DNA from: Rhynchonema sp. JSB1_4 | Lineage: Eukaryota; Nematoda; Chromadorea; Monhysterida; Xyalidae | Direction: 5' to 3' | Assembly (NCBI GenBank): GCA_030248065.1 | Contig: JASAMV010005032.1 | Location: forward strand, 1 to 64,000 | DNA length: 64,000 nt | Shown here: positions 32,494 to 42,864 of the stretch, piece after piece | Position numbering within the stretch: position 1 is the stretch's first letter | How the letters are laid out: each line of letters opens with the position of its first letter | The notes under the pieces: generated by a model | Databases searched by the model: none | What the model saw: the letters and a program-made list of their open reading frames with translations, nothing else | What the model was told of the DNA's origin: nothing | Position numbers and translations under genes: made by a program

Positions 32494-32722
32494 TGTAGCG
32501 GATGAGATCCGCTAACTGTAACTTCGGAAGAGCCAGGCAGTCATGTGATGTTTTGACTTGCGTTGCATGTTAGATCGGAATGTGTGTGCGCACTGCTAAC
32601 CCAGCTTTTATTGTGTAATCTTTCATGTACCAGTCAGTTGTGTCAGTTTGCTTTCTCCGTAACATCAAGAGTAAATGTAATAGGGCTACGAACGGTTGAT
32701 GCTCATGTTCGCATTTTCGACA
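32494..32722 (+). repeat. Left LTR of BEL/Pao element 2
   Basis: 229 bp, TGTAGCGGATGAG...GCATTTTCGACA. The primer-binding site TGGCATCCTAGGCAACC follows at 32723. Confidence 0.9.
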
Positions 32723-32996
32723 TGGCATCCTAGGCAACCGTCGATTCCGCGACCAGCGAATTGGACAGAATTCCATCCGGATACTCGAAACGCGGACTCA
32801 GGCATCATCGTTCGAAGGGGAGGAAGTCTGCTGACCAACTCCTGAAGGCCCGATCAACCTTCAGTACAACTCTTCACCACCGGTCACTGCTCGGACAACA
32901 ATCATTCTCGAACACTCGGCAACCTTTCGCAATAGACTCAGTCGCACAAACGAAGATCAACGAACACACTCGCCGCCACCCACCAGCCCCGGCGTG
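32723..32996 (+). repeat. PBS and leader of element 2, first copy
   Basis: Starts TGGCATCC, like element 1. The same leader recurs at about 34035-34313 with scattered substitutions. Confidence 0.8.
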
Positions 32997-33995
32997 TGTT
33001 ACCCAGATGTGTTGATCGGTGCGGATGTGTTTTGGTCTATGATTGACTTCCACGCAGGCAAATTGGAATTGCCATCAGGTTTGTCGTTGATTCCGTCCAT
33101 GTTCGGCTATTTGCTCACCGGGCCTGTGTCGTTGAATGTGGTGAGCAACAAGTCAGGTCGAATCGTTGCCAACCGGTGCACCATTCATGTGCGCGATGAC
33201 AAGAACGTGATCGATGCGAATCCACCGATTACACAACGGCAATTGGACATTGAACAATATTGGGCCATGGAAGATATTGGCACTTTGGCCAGCATGCAGT
33301 CAGAAAGCGATGCTGCATTCATGCGTGCGTTCAACGAAACGTTTCGCATCAACGAGGAAGGTCGGGCAGAAGTTGGATGGCCCTGGAAACACAAGAATCT
33401 GGGCACCAATTTTCGAAAGGCGATGGCCATATTGAACCAGCAAGTCAAACGTTTGGTCAACGACCCAGCCATGCTCAAAATTGTATCTGGCATCTTCGAA
33501 GATTACCTGGAGCAGGGAATGATCGGTGATGCTCCAGAGATTCCTGTCGGTCATCCTGAACACTACCTAGCGTGGTTGATTGTGGTGACGTTGGCAAAAG
33601 TCACTACCAAGTATCGTGTGGTGTTCAACGCAAGTTCGACGTGTCCACCATTCAACACCAGCTTGAACTGCTGCTTGCACCGGGGCCCAATTTTGCTCCC
33701 CGATATGCTCGGTCTGTTGCTGAACTTTCGGTTGTACCGTTTCGCTGTTGTCGCAGATGTGAAGCAAGCGTTCTTGCAATTAGCAGTCCGAATTGAAGAT
33801 CAAGACTGTCTGCGGTTTCTGTGGGTGAAAGACGTTTCCAAATTGCCTGATCTGCGTAACAATGTTCGTATTGTACAATGGAAGCGTGTTCCGTTTGGCA
33901 CGATTGCGTCGCCAGCGATGTTGCAGGTCACGCAACATCGTGTACTGTCAACAGACAAAGACCCACGAATCCGGAATCTGGCGAACAAAATGTAA
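32994..33995 (+). pseudogene. BEL/Pao protease-RT fragment
   Basis: 333-codon frame. The start is the BEL/Pao protease C-terminal part (VLIGADVFWSMID, LIPSMFGYLLTGP), then the linker (IEQYWAMEDIG) and reverse transcriptase up to motif A and just beyond (YRVVFNASS, VVADVKQAFLQL, WKRVPFGTIASPAML). It stops at the LTR-tail junction before the YxDD catalytic box, so it cannot be an active polymerase. The first codon is fused to leader sequence, and the Met is probably not a real start. Confidence 0.85.
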
Positions 33996-34313
33996 TAGGG
34001 CTACGAACGGTTGATGCTCATGTTCGCATTTTCGACATGGCATCCTAGGCAACCGTCGATTCCGCGACCAGCGAATTGGACAGAATTCCATCCGGATACT
34101 CGAAACGTGGACTCAGGCATCACCGTTCGAAGGGGAGGAAGTCTGCTGAACAACTCCTGAAGGTCCGATCAACCTTCAGTACAACTCTTCACCACCGGTC
34201 ACCACTTGAACAACAATCACTCTCGAACACTCGGCAACATTTGACAATAGACTCAGTCGCACAAACGAAGATCAAGGAAGACACTCGCCGCCACCCACCA
34301 GCCTCGGCGTGGC
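33985..34313 (+). repeat. Second LTR tail, PBS and leader inside element 2
   Basis: The junction falls in AAATGTAATAG, present in both the LTR and the pol sequence end. Then come the last 45 bp or so of the LTR, TGGCATCCTAGG and about 280 bp of leader. Confidence 0.85.
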
Positions 34314-34686
34314 ACTTCGCCACATCATTCTCTTTCGTTCTGCTCTGCAACGGGTGCATCAGAACTTCGGTCAATCTCAAATCGCCGCATGCTGTCGTCT
34401 GTGAGCGGTCACAACGATGGTTCGGAGGACAACTGCTGCATCGATGAACGAACCTGTTGATTCTCAAGGCGAAGCCGTTTTGCCCTTTGTCGGAATCGGG
34501 GCACGGCCCGGCGGACACTAGCTGGTTGGGACAATAGTGATTTGCGGAAATATTGAGTTTTGAAATAGCAAACTTGATTATCACTGTTATATTGAGCATG
34601 TGTGTCATATTGAGTTCACATCATTATGTGCTTTTGGTGTGGTCTGCCCCACACGGGTGAGGCATGACATTCTATTCGGGCGGGAG

Positions 34687-34915
34687 TGTAGCGGATGAGA
34701 TCCACTAACTGTAACTTCGGAACAACCAGGCAGTCATGTGATGTTTTGACTTGCGTTGCATGTTAGATTGGAATGTGTGTGCGCACTGCTAACCCAGCTT
34801 ATATTGTGTAATCTTTCATGTATTAGTGAGTTGTGTCAGTTTGCTTTCTCCGTAACATCAAGAGTAAACGTAATAGAGCTACGGACGGTTGATGCTCATG
34901 TTTGCGTTTTCGACA
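34687..34915 (+). repeat. Right LTR of BEL/Pao element 2
   Basis: 229 bp, same length as the left LTR with about a dozen substitutions. Preceded by a purine-rich CGGGCGGGAG as candidate polypurine tract. Confidence 0.9.
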
Positions 34916-35403
34916 AGGGATCTGGTCTCCAATAATATGTCAGCTCTTTATGTTTTGGGGTCGGAAAATCCGATGGTGACATCGTTTTTACCTGTAACTT
35001 AATTGATGTGTGAAACAGTAACATGAATGCTGTCACACCTCCACATAGTGAACCTCTACATAGTGAAGTGCTCTGTATAGTGAACTAATTATTATCAATG
35101 TGATCATATTTTCCGCAACCGAATGAGAAAATACGCTTGCCCGGAATAAAACAAAAATACAAGAAGAAAAATACCTGCTGTTGCACGGTAAGAGTTAGGG
35201 CGAACTTAAGTTAAATCCGGAACCCGGAACCCGGAAATAATTTGCATACAAAAATGCAAAACATTTCTGGGTTCGGAAATATTTCCGGAAAGCGCAAGAA
35301 TTTACGTGCAAAAATAATGCGTTTTCCGGAAATAATTCCGGATTCCGACTTCCGAATTCAACCTAAGCCCGCCCTTAAGAATATGGTTCTCGGTACTACA
35401 CAA

Positions 35404-35632
35404 GAATCCATCCAAAAAATTTTATCTGAATGGTAAAGCACGTCTCGTTGCTGATCACAAACGTTCTATTTATATTTTTGCCAAAACATTTGCCGATATT
35501 ACGCTCACTGTGTTCAAGCAGCTTCACTGTACTATCGCCAGAAATGTTCTGGAAAAAATATAAATGCAGCAGAACGCTTGTGGTCTGCAGCGAGACGTGC
35601 CTTAACACCCAGGAAAATTTTTGGATGGATGT
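35404..35632. repeat. Imperfect foldback (arms about 85 bp)
   Basis: Arms 35404-35490 and 35545-35632 pair over ATCCATCCAAAAA, GCACGTCTCG, GTTCT and CCAAAACATTT-type blocks. Confidence 0.6.
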
Positions 35633-35689
35633 TTATGTACGGTGGGATTCAGAAAGCAAACTCAAGTTCACCGACAACCTCATCGTCCA

Positions 35690-36165
35690 GTTCAAAGTCA
35701 GATGTTTCGCGCTGCCGCTGGCTGATATAGCAGACACAATTTTGTAAACAAACGGTCAACTTCGAAGCGTTGTTATTCACTGCTGGAGGCTTTTCTCTCC
35801 TTGTTATTATTTTAAGGATGTAACACAAGCGTTTTAGAAGAGTATTTGCCAATTCTATGATTTTCCGACAGAAGGCAAAGAAATAAACAGGCGATCACCA
35901 ACGGCGGCGCAAAAAAATTGACTGCGGTCAGTGACCGCAGCATTATTTCCCTACCACAGGGCAGAAATTCCTAAAACTCTTGTGGAAATATTTTTCTAAA
36001 ACGCTTGTGTTACATCTTTAGTATAATATTTTGTAAAGAAAACCGTGCAACAATACACAACAACGCGTCAAAGTTGATGCTTCGTTTAGAAAACCGCGTC
36101 TTGTCCATCAGCAAGCGTGACGCTGAAACATCTGACTTTGAACTTTGACTGTGAGGTGGACGGTG
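35690..36165. mobile_element. Nested inverted-repeat elements
   Basis: The inner pair 35815-35846/35990-36020 reads GATGTAACACAAGCGTTTTAGAA in both orientations. An outer, more diverged pair (about 35690-35785 and 36030-36160) shares TTCAAAGTCAGATGTTTC, GCTGATG and GCGTTGTT. Probably a MITE within a MITE. Confidence 0.6.
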
Positions 36166-36381
36166 AACTTGACATTGTTTTGTGAATTCCACCCCTAGTC
36201 ATTGTGCGACTGATACCTGCTTTTCGCGTGGATCACTTATACAAATGTTCAATGCATTGGAATCTATGATATGCATGACCTTTAAATGTCTGTGCAACTC
36301 ACAATGTCGGTACAGCAATAAGGCTACATTCAAGAATGATAGCACTTTTTGGTATGCTAAAAACCGCAAATCCATATTTCG

Positions 36382-37422
36382 ACGATTATTACGCTCATTT
36401 ATCCATTTTGAACATCATATCTGAATTCAGCGAGTACGAAAACCCTATAGCGCCTATAACACCCGTCCTGTAACTATAGAACGCGCTCATGCCTAATACA
36501 CTATGGCGTGTGCGCATGCGTGCATCAAGCTGCTGCTGATCCTTGGTTTGGATTCGCTCTATGTTTTATCGTTTATGAAAGTTATTACAATACTATCAAT
36601 GTACACCGTCCACAGCATTACAACACAAAAATTATTGTGATTGGCCATCTTTAAAGTGGTTTCGCTTGCGGCCAACTTTCGGCTGGGGGTATTAGATTTT
36701 TAAAAATCGAGCAAAACAGGGTGCAGCTGACCGGCCAATACTGGCTGCGTGTAAGCAGCTGCAAGTTTCTCTACTAGCCCACAAAATGCGCCATCTTCCG
36801 AAGCATAACTGTTAAATATTACGACTAGAAAAGCCTTTGCAGCTAAACGAAATAAGGCAAACAACAAGAAATTTATCAAAAATGCATTTTTGAGCAAAAA
36901 TTTTCATATTTTCGATTATATCTTTTTTTATTGCGGATTAGAATTGAGAACCTCGGGCTGATCTAAATAGCCCATTTTAAGTAGAATTTGATAGGATAGG
37001 TCGTTTTAGCAAATTGTTTGAGGACTAAATTCAAAATGATCCATTTCCATCGTCCGTTTTTGCACTAGTTTGAGTGCATGTGCTTGGCCATATCGAAAAT
37101 GATCTGCATTTTGGTGAAATGTGTTATACGGATTTTCAGAGCATAATACTACCCAGATAGAGGAGCAAACTCACTTTAGCCAATTACCAAGCACCACAGA
37201 ATTATAAGTGCAAACTTCAAAAAATTGTCAAACGCCAAAGACTGCGACCTGACCACCTATCCGGCTCAATATCTCGAAATATATGGGATTGCGACAGGGG
37301 TCGCGTGAGAGTTTTTTCTTAATGGATGTTAGCCTAATCCATCGGTCACATAAAAACAGGGGGTCAGAATTTTTGTGAACTCAACTATGCTGTGAGCTGA
37401 AGATCCTACCGTGGCCAGGCTC
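36382..37422. repeat. Right long terminal inverted repeat
   Basis: Inverse partner of 22746-23784. Ends GGCCAGGCTC against TTAA. Confidence 0.88.
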
Positions 37423-37426
37423 TTAA

Positions 37427-38066
37427 AAAACCCACGAAACGATAAAAAGATGTGATAGAAAATGCTGCTGCTACCAATTTTCGAACGGACCTTCTGAATG
37501 AATACAGCGCACGGTCGGGAAAACTCAACAGCAGTACCACTCGTGTGCAGAGTTGTCGCCATCTTGGACCAAACCTGTGAAGTTTTACTTCATCTTGCAG
37601 TAAGTGCGTTCGAAGACGTGTGCAGCACGTACACCCCGCGATTTTTTGGGGATTAATGCAGAACTTGATGAGCGAGAGCAACTCGGCACCGAACAATTGG
37701 CTTATAAACAAAAATTTTGTAGACGTGGCCAAGCTATATAGCAGCAAGTTCACCCGTATGTCTGTGACTTTAACTACGTCCGATTTAATATAGCGGAGCT
37801 GTCCACTTTAGGCCCCCTCCCCAAACAAGCTCTGAATGGGAAATGTAGTCCTCGAACCAATAAATAGAAAAAGGACCTGAATAGAGAACTCCGTTCTGAG
37901 GGGCTGTAACTGGAAAACTCCAATCATTTTAGGAACCATTACTTCTTCGTCACCAAAAAGGAAGATTTCAATAGAGGGAACCATTACTTTCAGACGCGAA
38001 AAAGAGTCTCTTTGAACCTAAGAAACAGTCGTTAAGCTTTGTTAGTTGCCGTTCAATGTGCTAGTA
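37427..38066. other. Flank of the TTAA element
   Basis: The first bases continue the reading frame interrupted at 22745: nine codons then TGA. No other gene was recognised. Confidence 0.4.
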
Positions 38067-38247
38067 CAGTCATGCGCGCCCTTAAAGTGCACATTTGTAG
38101 AAGCCATGCATAAGAATGGCTACTGAATATGCACAGGAAAAGCCACACACGCTGATTGGCTATCTAACTGTTGCTTGTGCCTGTGCCTATTCTTAAAGTG
38201 TAGTCCACATAAGTGCACCTGGGGACAGGTAAGGGTGGGCTCGACTG
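38067..38247. mobile_element. Tc1/mariner-type MITE candidate
   Basis: 181 bp beginning CAGTCATGCGCGCCCTTA and ending TAAGGGTGGGCTCGACTG. The ends match in CAGTC and CCCTTA, with TA on both sides, as for TA-duplicating Tc1/mariner elements. Confidence 0.55.
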
Positions 38248-39720
38248 TATATATGTACTCTTGCCTGTCTTGCATAATTTGGTTCTTAACGTATCTTTTC
38301 ACGAAACAGAACGTGGTACAAACAATATTATACTTATTGCTTGTTTATTATCGTACAAAACAGGAAATAATGTACAACATTGTGTCCATATTTCAATAAA
38401 TTTAGTACAAAGAAGACATGTGGTTTCTTTTTAGCGTACTAAAGCATAAACAAACGCCGAACATGTGTATCGCTCAGGCATTCAACGTACTATAACATCA
38501 GTTTTTTTGTAACGCAGCACTCAGAACAAGCGCTCGTTCCGCACATTTTAAACATCACTTCAAGATGGGTGCGCGGCCAATTCCCGGCTTATCACTCAAA
38601 TAATAGAAATTGTGAGACTGAAAGGAGCATAGACACATGTTGGTGGAAATAATCACAGTAGAAATTAATTGATCGAAACTAAAGCAAGTTAGCCTTAATT
38701 ATGAAGCTGGTAAGTTTGTCATTGTTTAGATTGCGCACATTTCCACAAGCAGGACAGAAGAGTTTTAGGTGGCCACTTTTTTTACATAGTACTATGGTAA
38801 CTGGCACTGAGAGCATAGTACATACCTCTCCAAAAAATCGAACAGCACATTTTGCAGATCGTCTCGCTCAAATAACAGTCCATTCAGCAACAAACTTCCT
38901 GTATCGTAAGCGTAAGTACATGCAGTTCCAAAGCTATAAGAAAAAAACTTTGTCAAAATAATAGGCTGGCGTTGCATGGCATGAGCGATCTCTCGAATGT
39001 TCTTAATTCGCGTTTTTCGCCTTTCACGCTGTATTTCAATCACAGGAAACTTATACCTAAAAAGACATCAAAATTGTCTTTCTGCATATTGATGGCAATG
39101 CTGATCATCAGAAAAGAAGTACCGTAATCCCATAGACTGGACACAGAGAAACATTTTCTCTCTCTCCGTTCTGTTATAATTTTGGCTTCTCTCTAATTGC
39201 GTGCTCATTCGTCATTGGACGAGACCGCAAGCAGAATAATTTTTATTTTTTATATTTGTTTTTTAATTTAATTGTAAAGGAGCAAATTATGATGTCTCAC
39301 TGCTGAAACCTATTTTATTTTACTCGCATGTGCACAAACAAAAGTCCTTTTTGAGAAGCTTTGAAGTGTCAAACCTTATCATCACTAAAATGAGAAAAGA
39401 TAATGATAAAACACAATTAAACGGGGTTCAACTGAGCTGCGCTACCGTAATGGTCCCAATAAAAAAGCGCTTAGTCAGCTTTACGCCTGCGCTTATCCCG
39501 TTTTATTAGGACATCGTAGCAAAGCCCTCTCTGTTTATGCTAATTACTTAGGGAGACACTAAAACGACATGGAATAACTTTTAACTCCTATACCGTACCA
39601 GACAGTGACGAGTGGGTAAACATATGTACAGTACTCAGATTAGGTTTATGCATATACGTAAATAACAAAAACGATGTTCTGTTCCTCGCTCGCAAACAAA
39701 TAGCCATGGGATTTACACAA
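38248..39720. other. Intergenic, nothing recognised
   Basis: AT-rich. Short frames only, none with recognisable domains. Confidence 0.4.
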
Positions 39721-39721
39721 A

Positions 39722-41772
39722 TATGTATGCATCGTGTATGAAGAACAATATGGTCTGTTTGGTCTGGTAAAAAATGCCAAGGCTTTTTTCAATGAATATT
39801 CGTGTGAAAAACGTTGGCGCTATTTTGCTCACTACAAAAATCTGGCGCGGCATTTTGACAACAATTGTTCCACGTTAGATTCCTCAGAAGAGGACACTTT
39901 ATGCCGGAAATCTTCAGGAGCAAAAACCATCATTGAACTGTTGGAAAGCATAGGAATTCACCAGTTCAAAATGAACGATGTGCACACAGATTGACTTTGC
40001 TTCTTTGATTGTGAATCAATCTGTCCACAAGTCCACAAGAAGCAAAGACACGTCAAAGTGCAAACTATTGAGAAAAAAATTGTTTCTATGATTCTTGTGG
40101 CATCATAATATTCCAGACGGACAGCACTTTCGCACATTTGAAATAGATAAAGATTGGTCGGACAGTTTTGTGAATGATTTTGTGTCTTACTTACTCGAGA
40201 CACAGCATACCCATCATGTCGGCACGGCGGCATGATTTCTCTTCGATCTAAATCGCTAGCGTTTTTCGACTGGACTAACCTTGTGCCAGCCAAAATTTCG
40301 TTGGATCAATTTTTACGATCTGTGCTAAAAGATGCATCGTTATATAAAAAGCCATTTTGTTATCAACGACTGTCTTGCCCTGATGATTTTGATTCTGGCT
40401 TACCATCTTATGAGGACTTTTTTGATGAACTACTGAATCATAATCAGTTGGACTTTCCCTACTCACAATATCAACAACTGCAGAACGAAAATTTCAGTGC
40501 CGCCGATGCACTCGAGACATTAAATTTAGAACGTGAACAGGAACCAGGTATGGTGGTGTACAATAAGCTCCTAGCTGACTACAAACAAGAAGGCCTACAG
40601 TCCTTACGAGACTGTCTAATTACCTATGGGTTCACGGATACCGTATCTCGACTAATTGCGATTGCAGCGATGGTCAGGGAATACATAAGACAAGGTGCCT
40701 ATCCATTTCAGCACATTTCCCTTACCTCTTTAAGCATGCATATGGCATACATCTTTGTGGCGAAAAAGTCCAACGGTTCGTTGTATGCCGTTATAAACAG
40801 AAACATGGAAAAGTTTTTGCGATCGAAATTGATAGGTGGACCGAGCATAATCTATGACCGAAATGTCAGCATTGGCGAAAAGTTGCATCCATATGAACTT
40901 GGGGATCAGAGTAAAACTGTCGCTTCAATTGCATATTTTGATTGCGTGGGAATGTACAGTAGCATCTTGAGAAGTCCTCACATGCCCAGCTCGGCATTCT
41001 ATTTAAGATATAGCTCAGACAAGTACCAGCCAAGATTTCTTGGTCGACTTCATGGACTATCTGAACTGATGTGCTGTGAGTACATCAGTCAAAAGTTTGG
41101 TGTTTATATAAAGGCAAGGGCCCACTCGACACATCAAACAAGAATAAAACTGGGAGACGATCAAGTGATTAGCGTAGATGGGGCGTGCTACGATCGAAAC
41201 GGCAACATATCAATGGTGATCGAATTCGATGACTGTGCCAGCCATTCCTGTCCAAGAGGCTGTGTGTCTCGTACATTTTTTTGGCAACGGAGAAGACCCT
41301 AAAACATTACTGCAGAGGACGTACGATCGACACCGGCGAATTAAAGACGCTGGTTATGATCTACACGCCATATTTCAATGCGACTGGGAAGACCTCGTCA
41401 AAACGGATCCATTAGCAAAAATGATCGTAAATTCTGCCATATTCGGTTGTCCCGTTCGTCCCTCGTATCAAAGCGAAACAGAAATTTTAGACGACGTGTG
41501 GTCTGAAAAGTTACACGGCCTGATTCAGACCAATGTAGTTGTGCCATTAGACAATCGGACATTCATTAGAGGAGTGGGCCCTCTCTACTATAAACACACA
41601 TTTGGAAGATCTAACTATTTGGGAAATAGAATACATTTCGAAGCACAACCTTCCCAAATCAAAAAAGACTCAGTTTGTAAACGGCTTTCAGGCTGATGAC
41701 GTCATATATTCATCTGATTATGTGCGATACCTTCTCGAAAAAGGGTGCCACTTTTACAATTTGAGAATGATC
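39722..41772 (+). pseudogene. Broken family B (protein-primed type) DNA polymerase gene
   Basis: Successive plus-strand frames carry blocks in polymerase order. 39734-39994 is a zinc-finger-like N-part ending near LLESIGI. About 39995-40225 is an exonuclease-I-like FFDCES followed by VSMILVAS and DFVSYLLETQ. 40232-41302 has PDDFDSGLPSYEDFFDELL, VGGPSI-type KLIGGPSIIYDR, motif A-like YFDCVGMYSSIL, MPSSAFYL, SVDGACYD and CASHSCP. 41229-41696 has RTYDRHRRIKDAGYDL, EKLHGLIQTNVVVPLDN and GVGPLYYKH. Such polymerases are carried by Polinton/Maverick-like and related self-synthesising elements (known). Here stops and frameshifts (39992, about 40105, 40225, about 41240, 41694) break it, and the sequence is lost after YVRYLLEKG at about 41750. 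The catalytic motif C region is missing. Confidence 0.75.
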
Positions 41773-41820
41773 AAAGTGGTCTTGCTCAAATGTACTTTGC
41801 TCAATTGCCCGGCCACCCAA
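41773..41820. repeat. Inverted-repeat terminus shared with the MITE at 50264-50565
   Basis: CAAAGTGGTCTTGCTCAAAT through CTCAATTGCCCGGCCACCC. Same family as the ends at 50.3-50.6 kb. It marks the point where the polymerase gene is cut. Confidence 0.65.
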
Positions 41821-42480
41821 ATTTCACCTCTATTTGAGTGGCCCAGAGACCCCTTTTCATTGGGTGGACCAACCTGAAATTCTCACACCTCGTTAACCTC
41901 CAGACTTACACTCGAAAACAATCAGAACATTGCCCAAAACGTGCAATATTCAGCCATACCATCCTCGCAAAGATGGACTCCCACTTAAATTTCAACCCTT
42001 CTTGGGTGGCCCAAAAATCCCTTTTCATGGAGTGGACTAATCTGAAATTTTCACCCCTCGTTAACCTCCAAACATACTCTAAAAACGGTCAAAACAACGC
42101 CCAACACAAACAACATTCAGCCATATTACCCTCGCAAACCTAGACTCACTTAAACCTAAAACTTAACCCCCTTTTGGGTGGCCCAAGACCCCTTTTTACA
42201 AGGTGGACCTCCCTGAAATTTTCACACCTCGTTAGCCTCCAGATTTACTCTCGAAAACTATCAAAACGTTGCCCAGCACGATCAACATTCAACCATACCA
42301 CCCTCGCAAACCTGGACTCCCACCCGAATTTCACCCTTTTCGGTGGCCCGAAAACCTCTTTTTTAGGGTGAACCAATCTGAAACTTTCACTCATCGTTAA
42401 CCTCCAGACTTACTCTCAGCAAAAATCCAAACATTGCCCAACACAAACAACATTCAACCAAACATTCTCGTTAACCTTCA
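41821..42480. repeat. Tandem repeat, about 168-bp unit, about four copies
   Basis: Units begin near GGTGGACCAACCTGAAAT (41862, 42032, 42203, 42368). Each has CTCGTTAACCTCCAGA.TTACTC, AACATTGCCCAACAC and GGTGGCCCAAAA.CCCTTTT. A more diverged half-unit follows at about 42765-42860. Interrupted Asn/Thr/Pro-rich frames through it are not genes. Confidence 0.8.
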
Positions 42481-42864
42481 GACGGACTCAAAACAATCAA
42501 AACTCAAACAATCAAAACATTAGCCAAAATCATTCGCAATCCACCGCACCAGCAACCAGAATGATTAGTTCACCAACTAATTCGGTGAAATATCACCGGC
42601 CATCTCCTCACGATAGAAGCGATATTATTTTATGCGACATAGATGTACTACGTCTCCACCTCTAGCCAAACCCAACGATATACGACTTGCCTAGTTCCAT
42701 TCAGGCTCCTTAGCGCGGTTGTGATTTGTCCAGGTAAATGTCGGCGCCGGACACGCGGATTTTCGGGTGGCCAAAAACACCTTTCTATAGGGTGGATCGT
42801 GCTAAAGATTTTCAGTGTTTTGTACTAGCTGAACTATCTCTCAAAACCAAGCAAAACATCATCT

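Larger units (their letters stand above)
32494..34915 (+). mobile_element. BEL/Pao LTR retrotransposon, rearranged (element 2)
   Basis: Flanked by the exact 5-bp duplication AGGGA (32489-32493 and 34916-34920). LTRs 32494-32722 and 34687-34915. After the left LTR come PBS and leader, then a protease/RT fragment, then a second LTR tail plus PBS plus leader (about 33985-34313), then 3' sequence and the right LTR. Gag and most of pol are missing. The order is what a tandem (LTR-sharing) double copy would leave after an internal deletion. Confidence 0.88.
22746..37422. mobile_element. 14.7-kb TTAA-bounded element with about 1-kb terminal inverted repeats
   Basis: The outermost bases GAGCCTGGCCACGGTAGGAT are exactly repeated in inverse at the right end. 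TTAA sits outside both ends (22742-22745 and 37423-37426). The inverted arms run about 22746-23784 and 36382-37422 with high but imperfect identity and small indels. TTAA duplication is the mark of piggyBac-type integration (known), though the termini lack the usual CCC start. No transposase was recognised inside. The interior is crowded with other inserted repeats, so the original element was much shorter. Confidence 0.75.

Noticed and set aside
22746..37422. A complete Polinton/Maverick element, suggested by about 15 kb length and long inverted repeats
   Set aside because: No polymerase, integrase, ATPase or capsid gene is visible inside. The flanks are TTAA rather than a 6-bp duplication, and most of the length is later insertions. 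The polymerase relic lies outside.
41838..42371. Plus-strand ORFs of 60-100 codons
   Set aside because: They follow the 168-bp tandem repeat and change frame with it.
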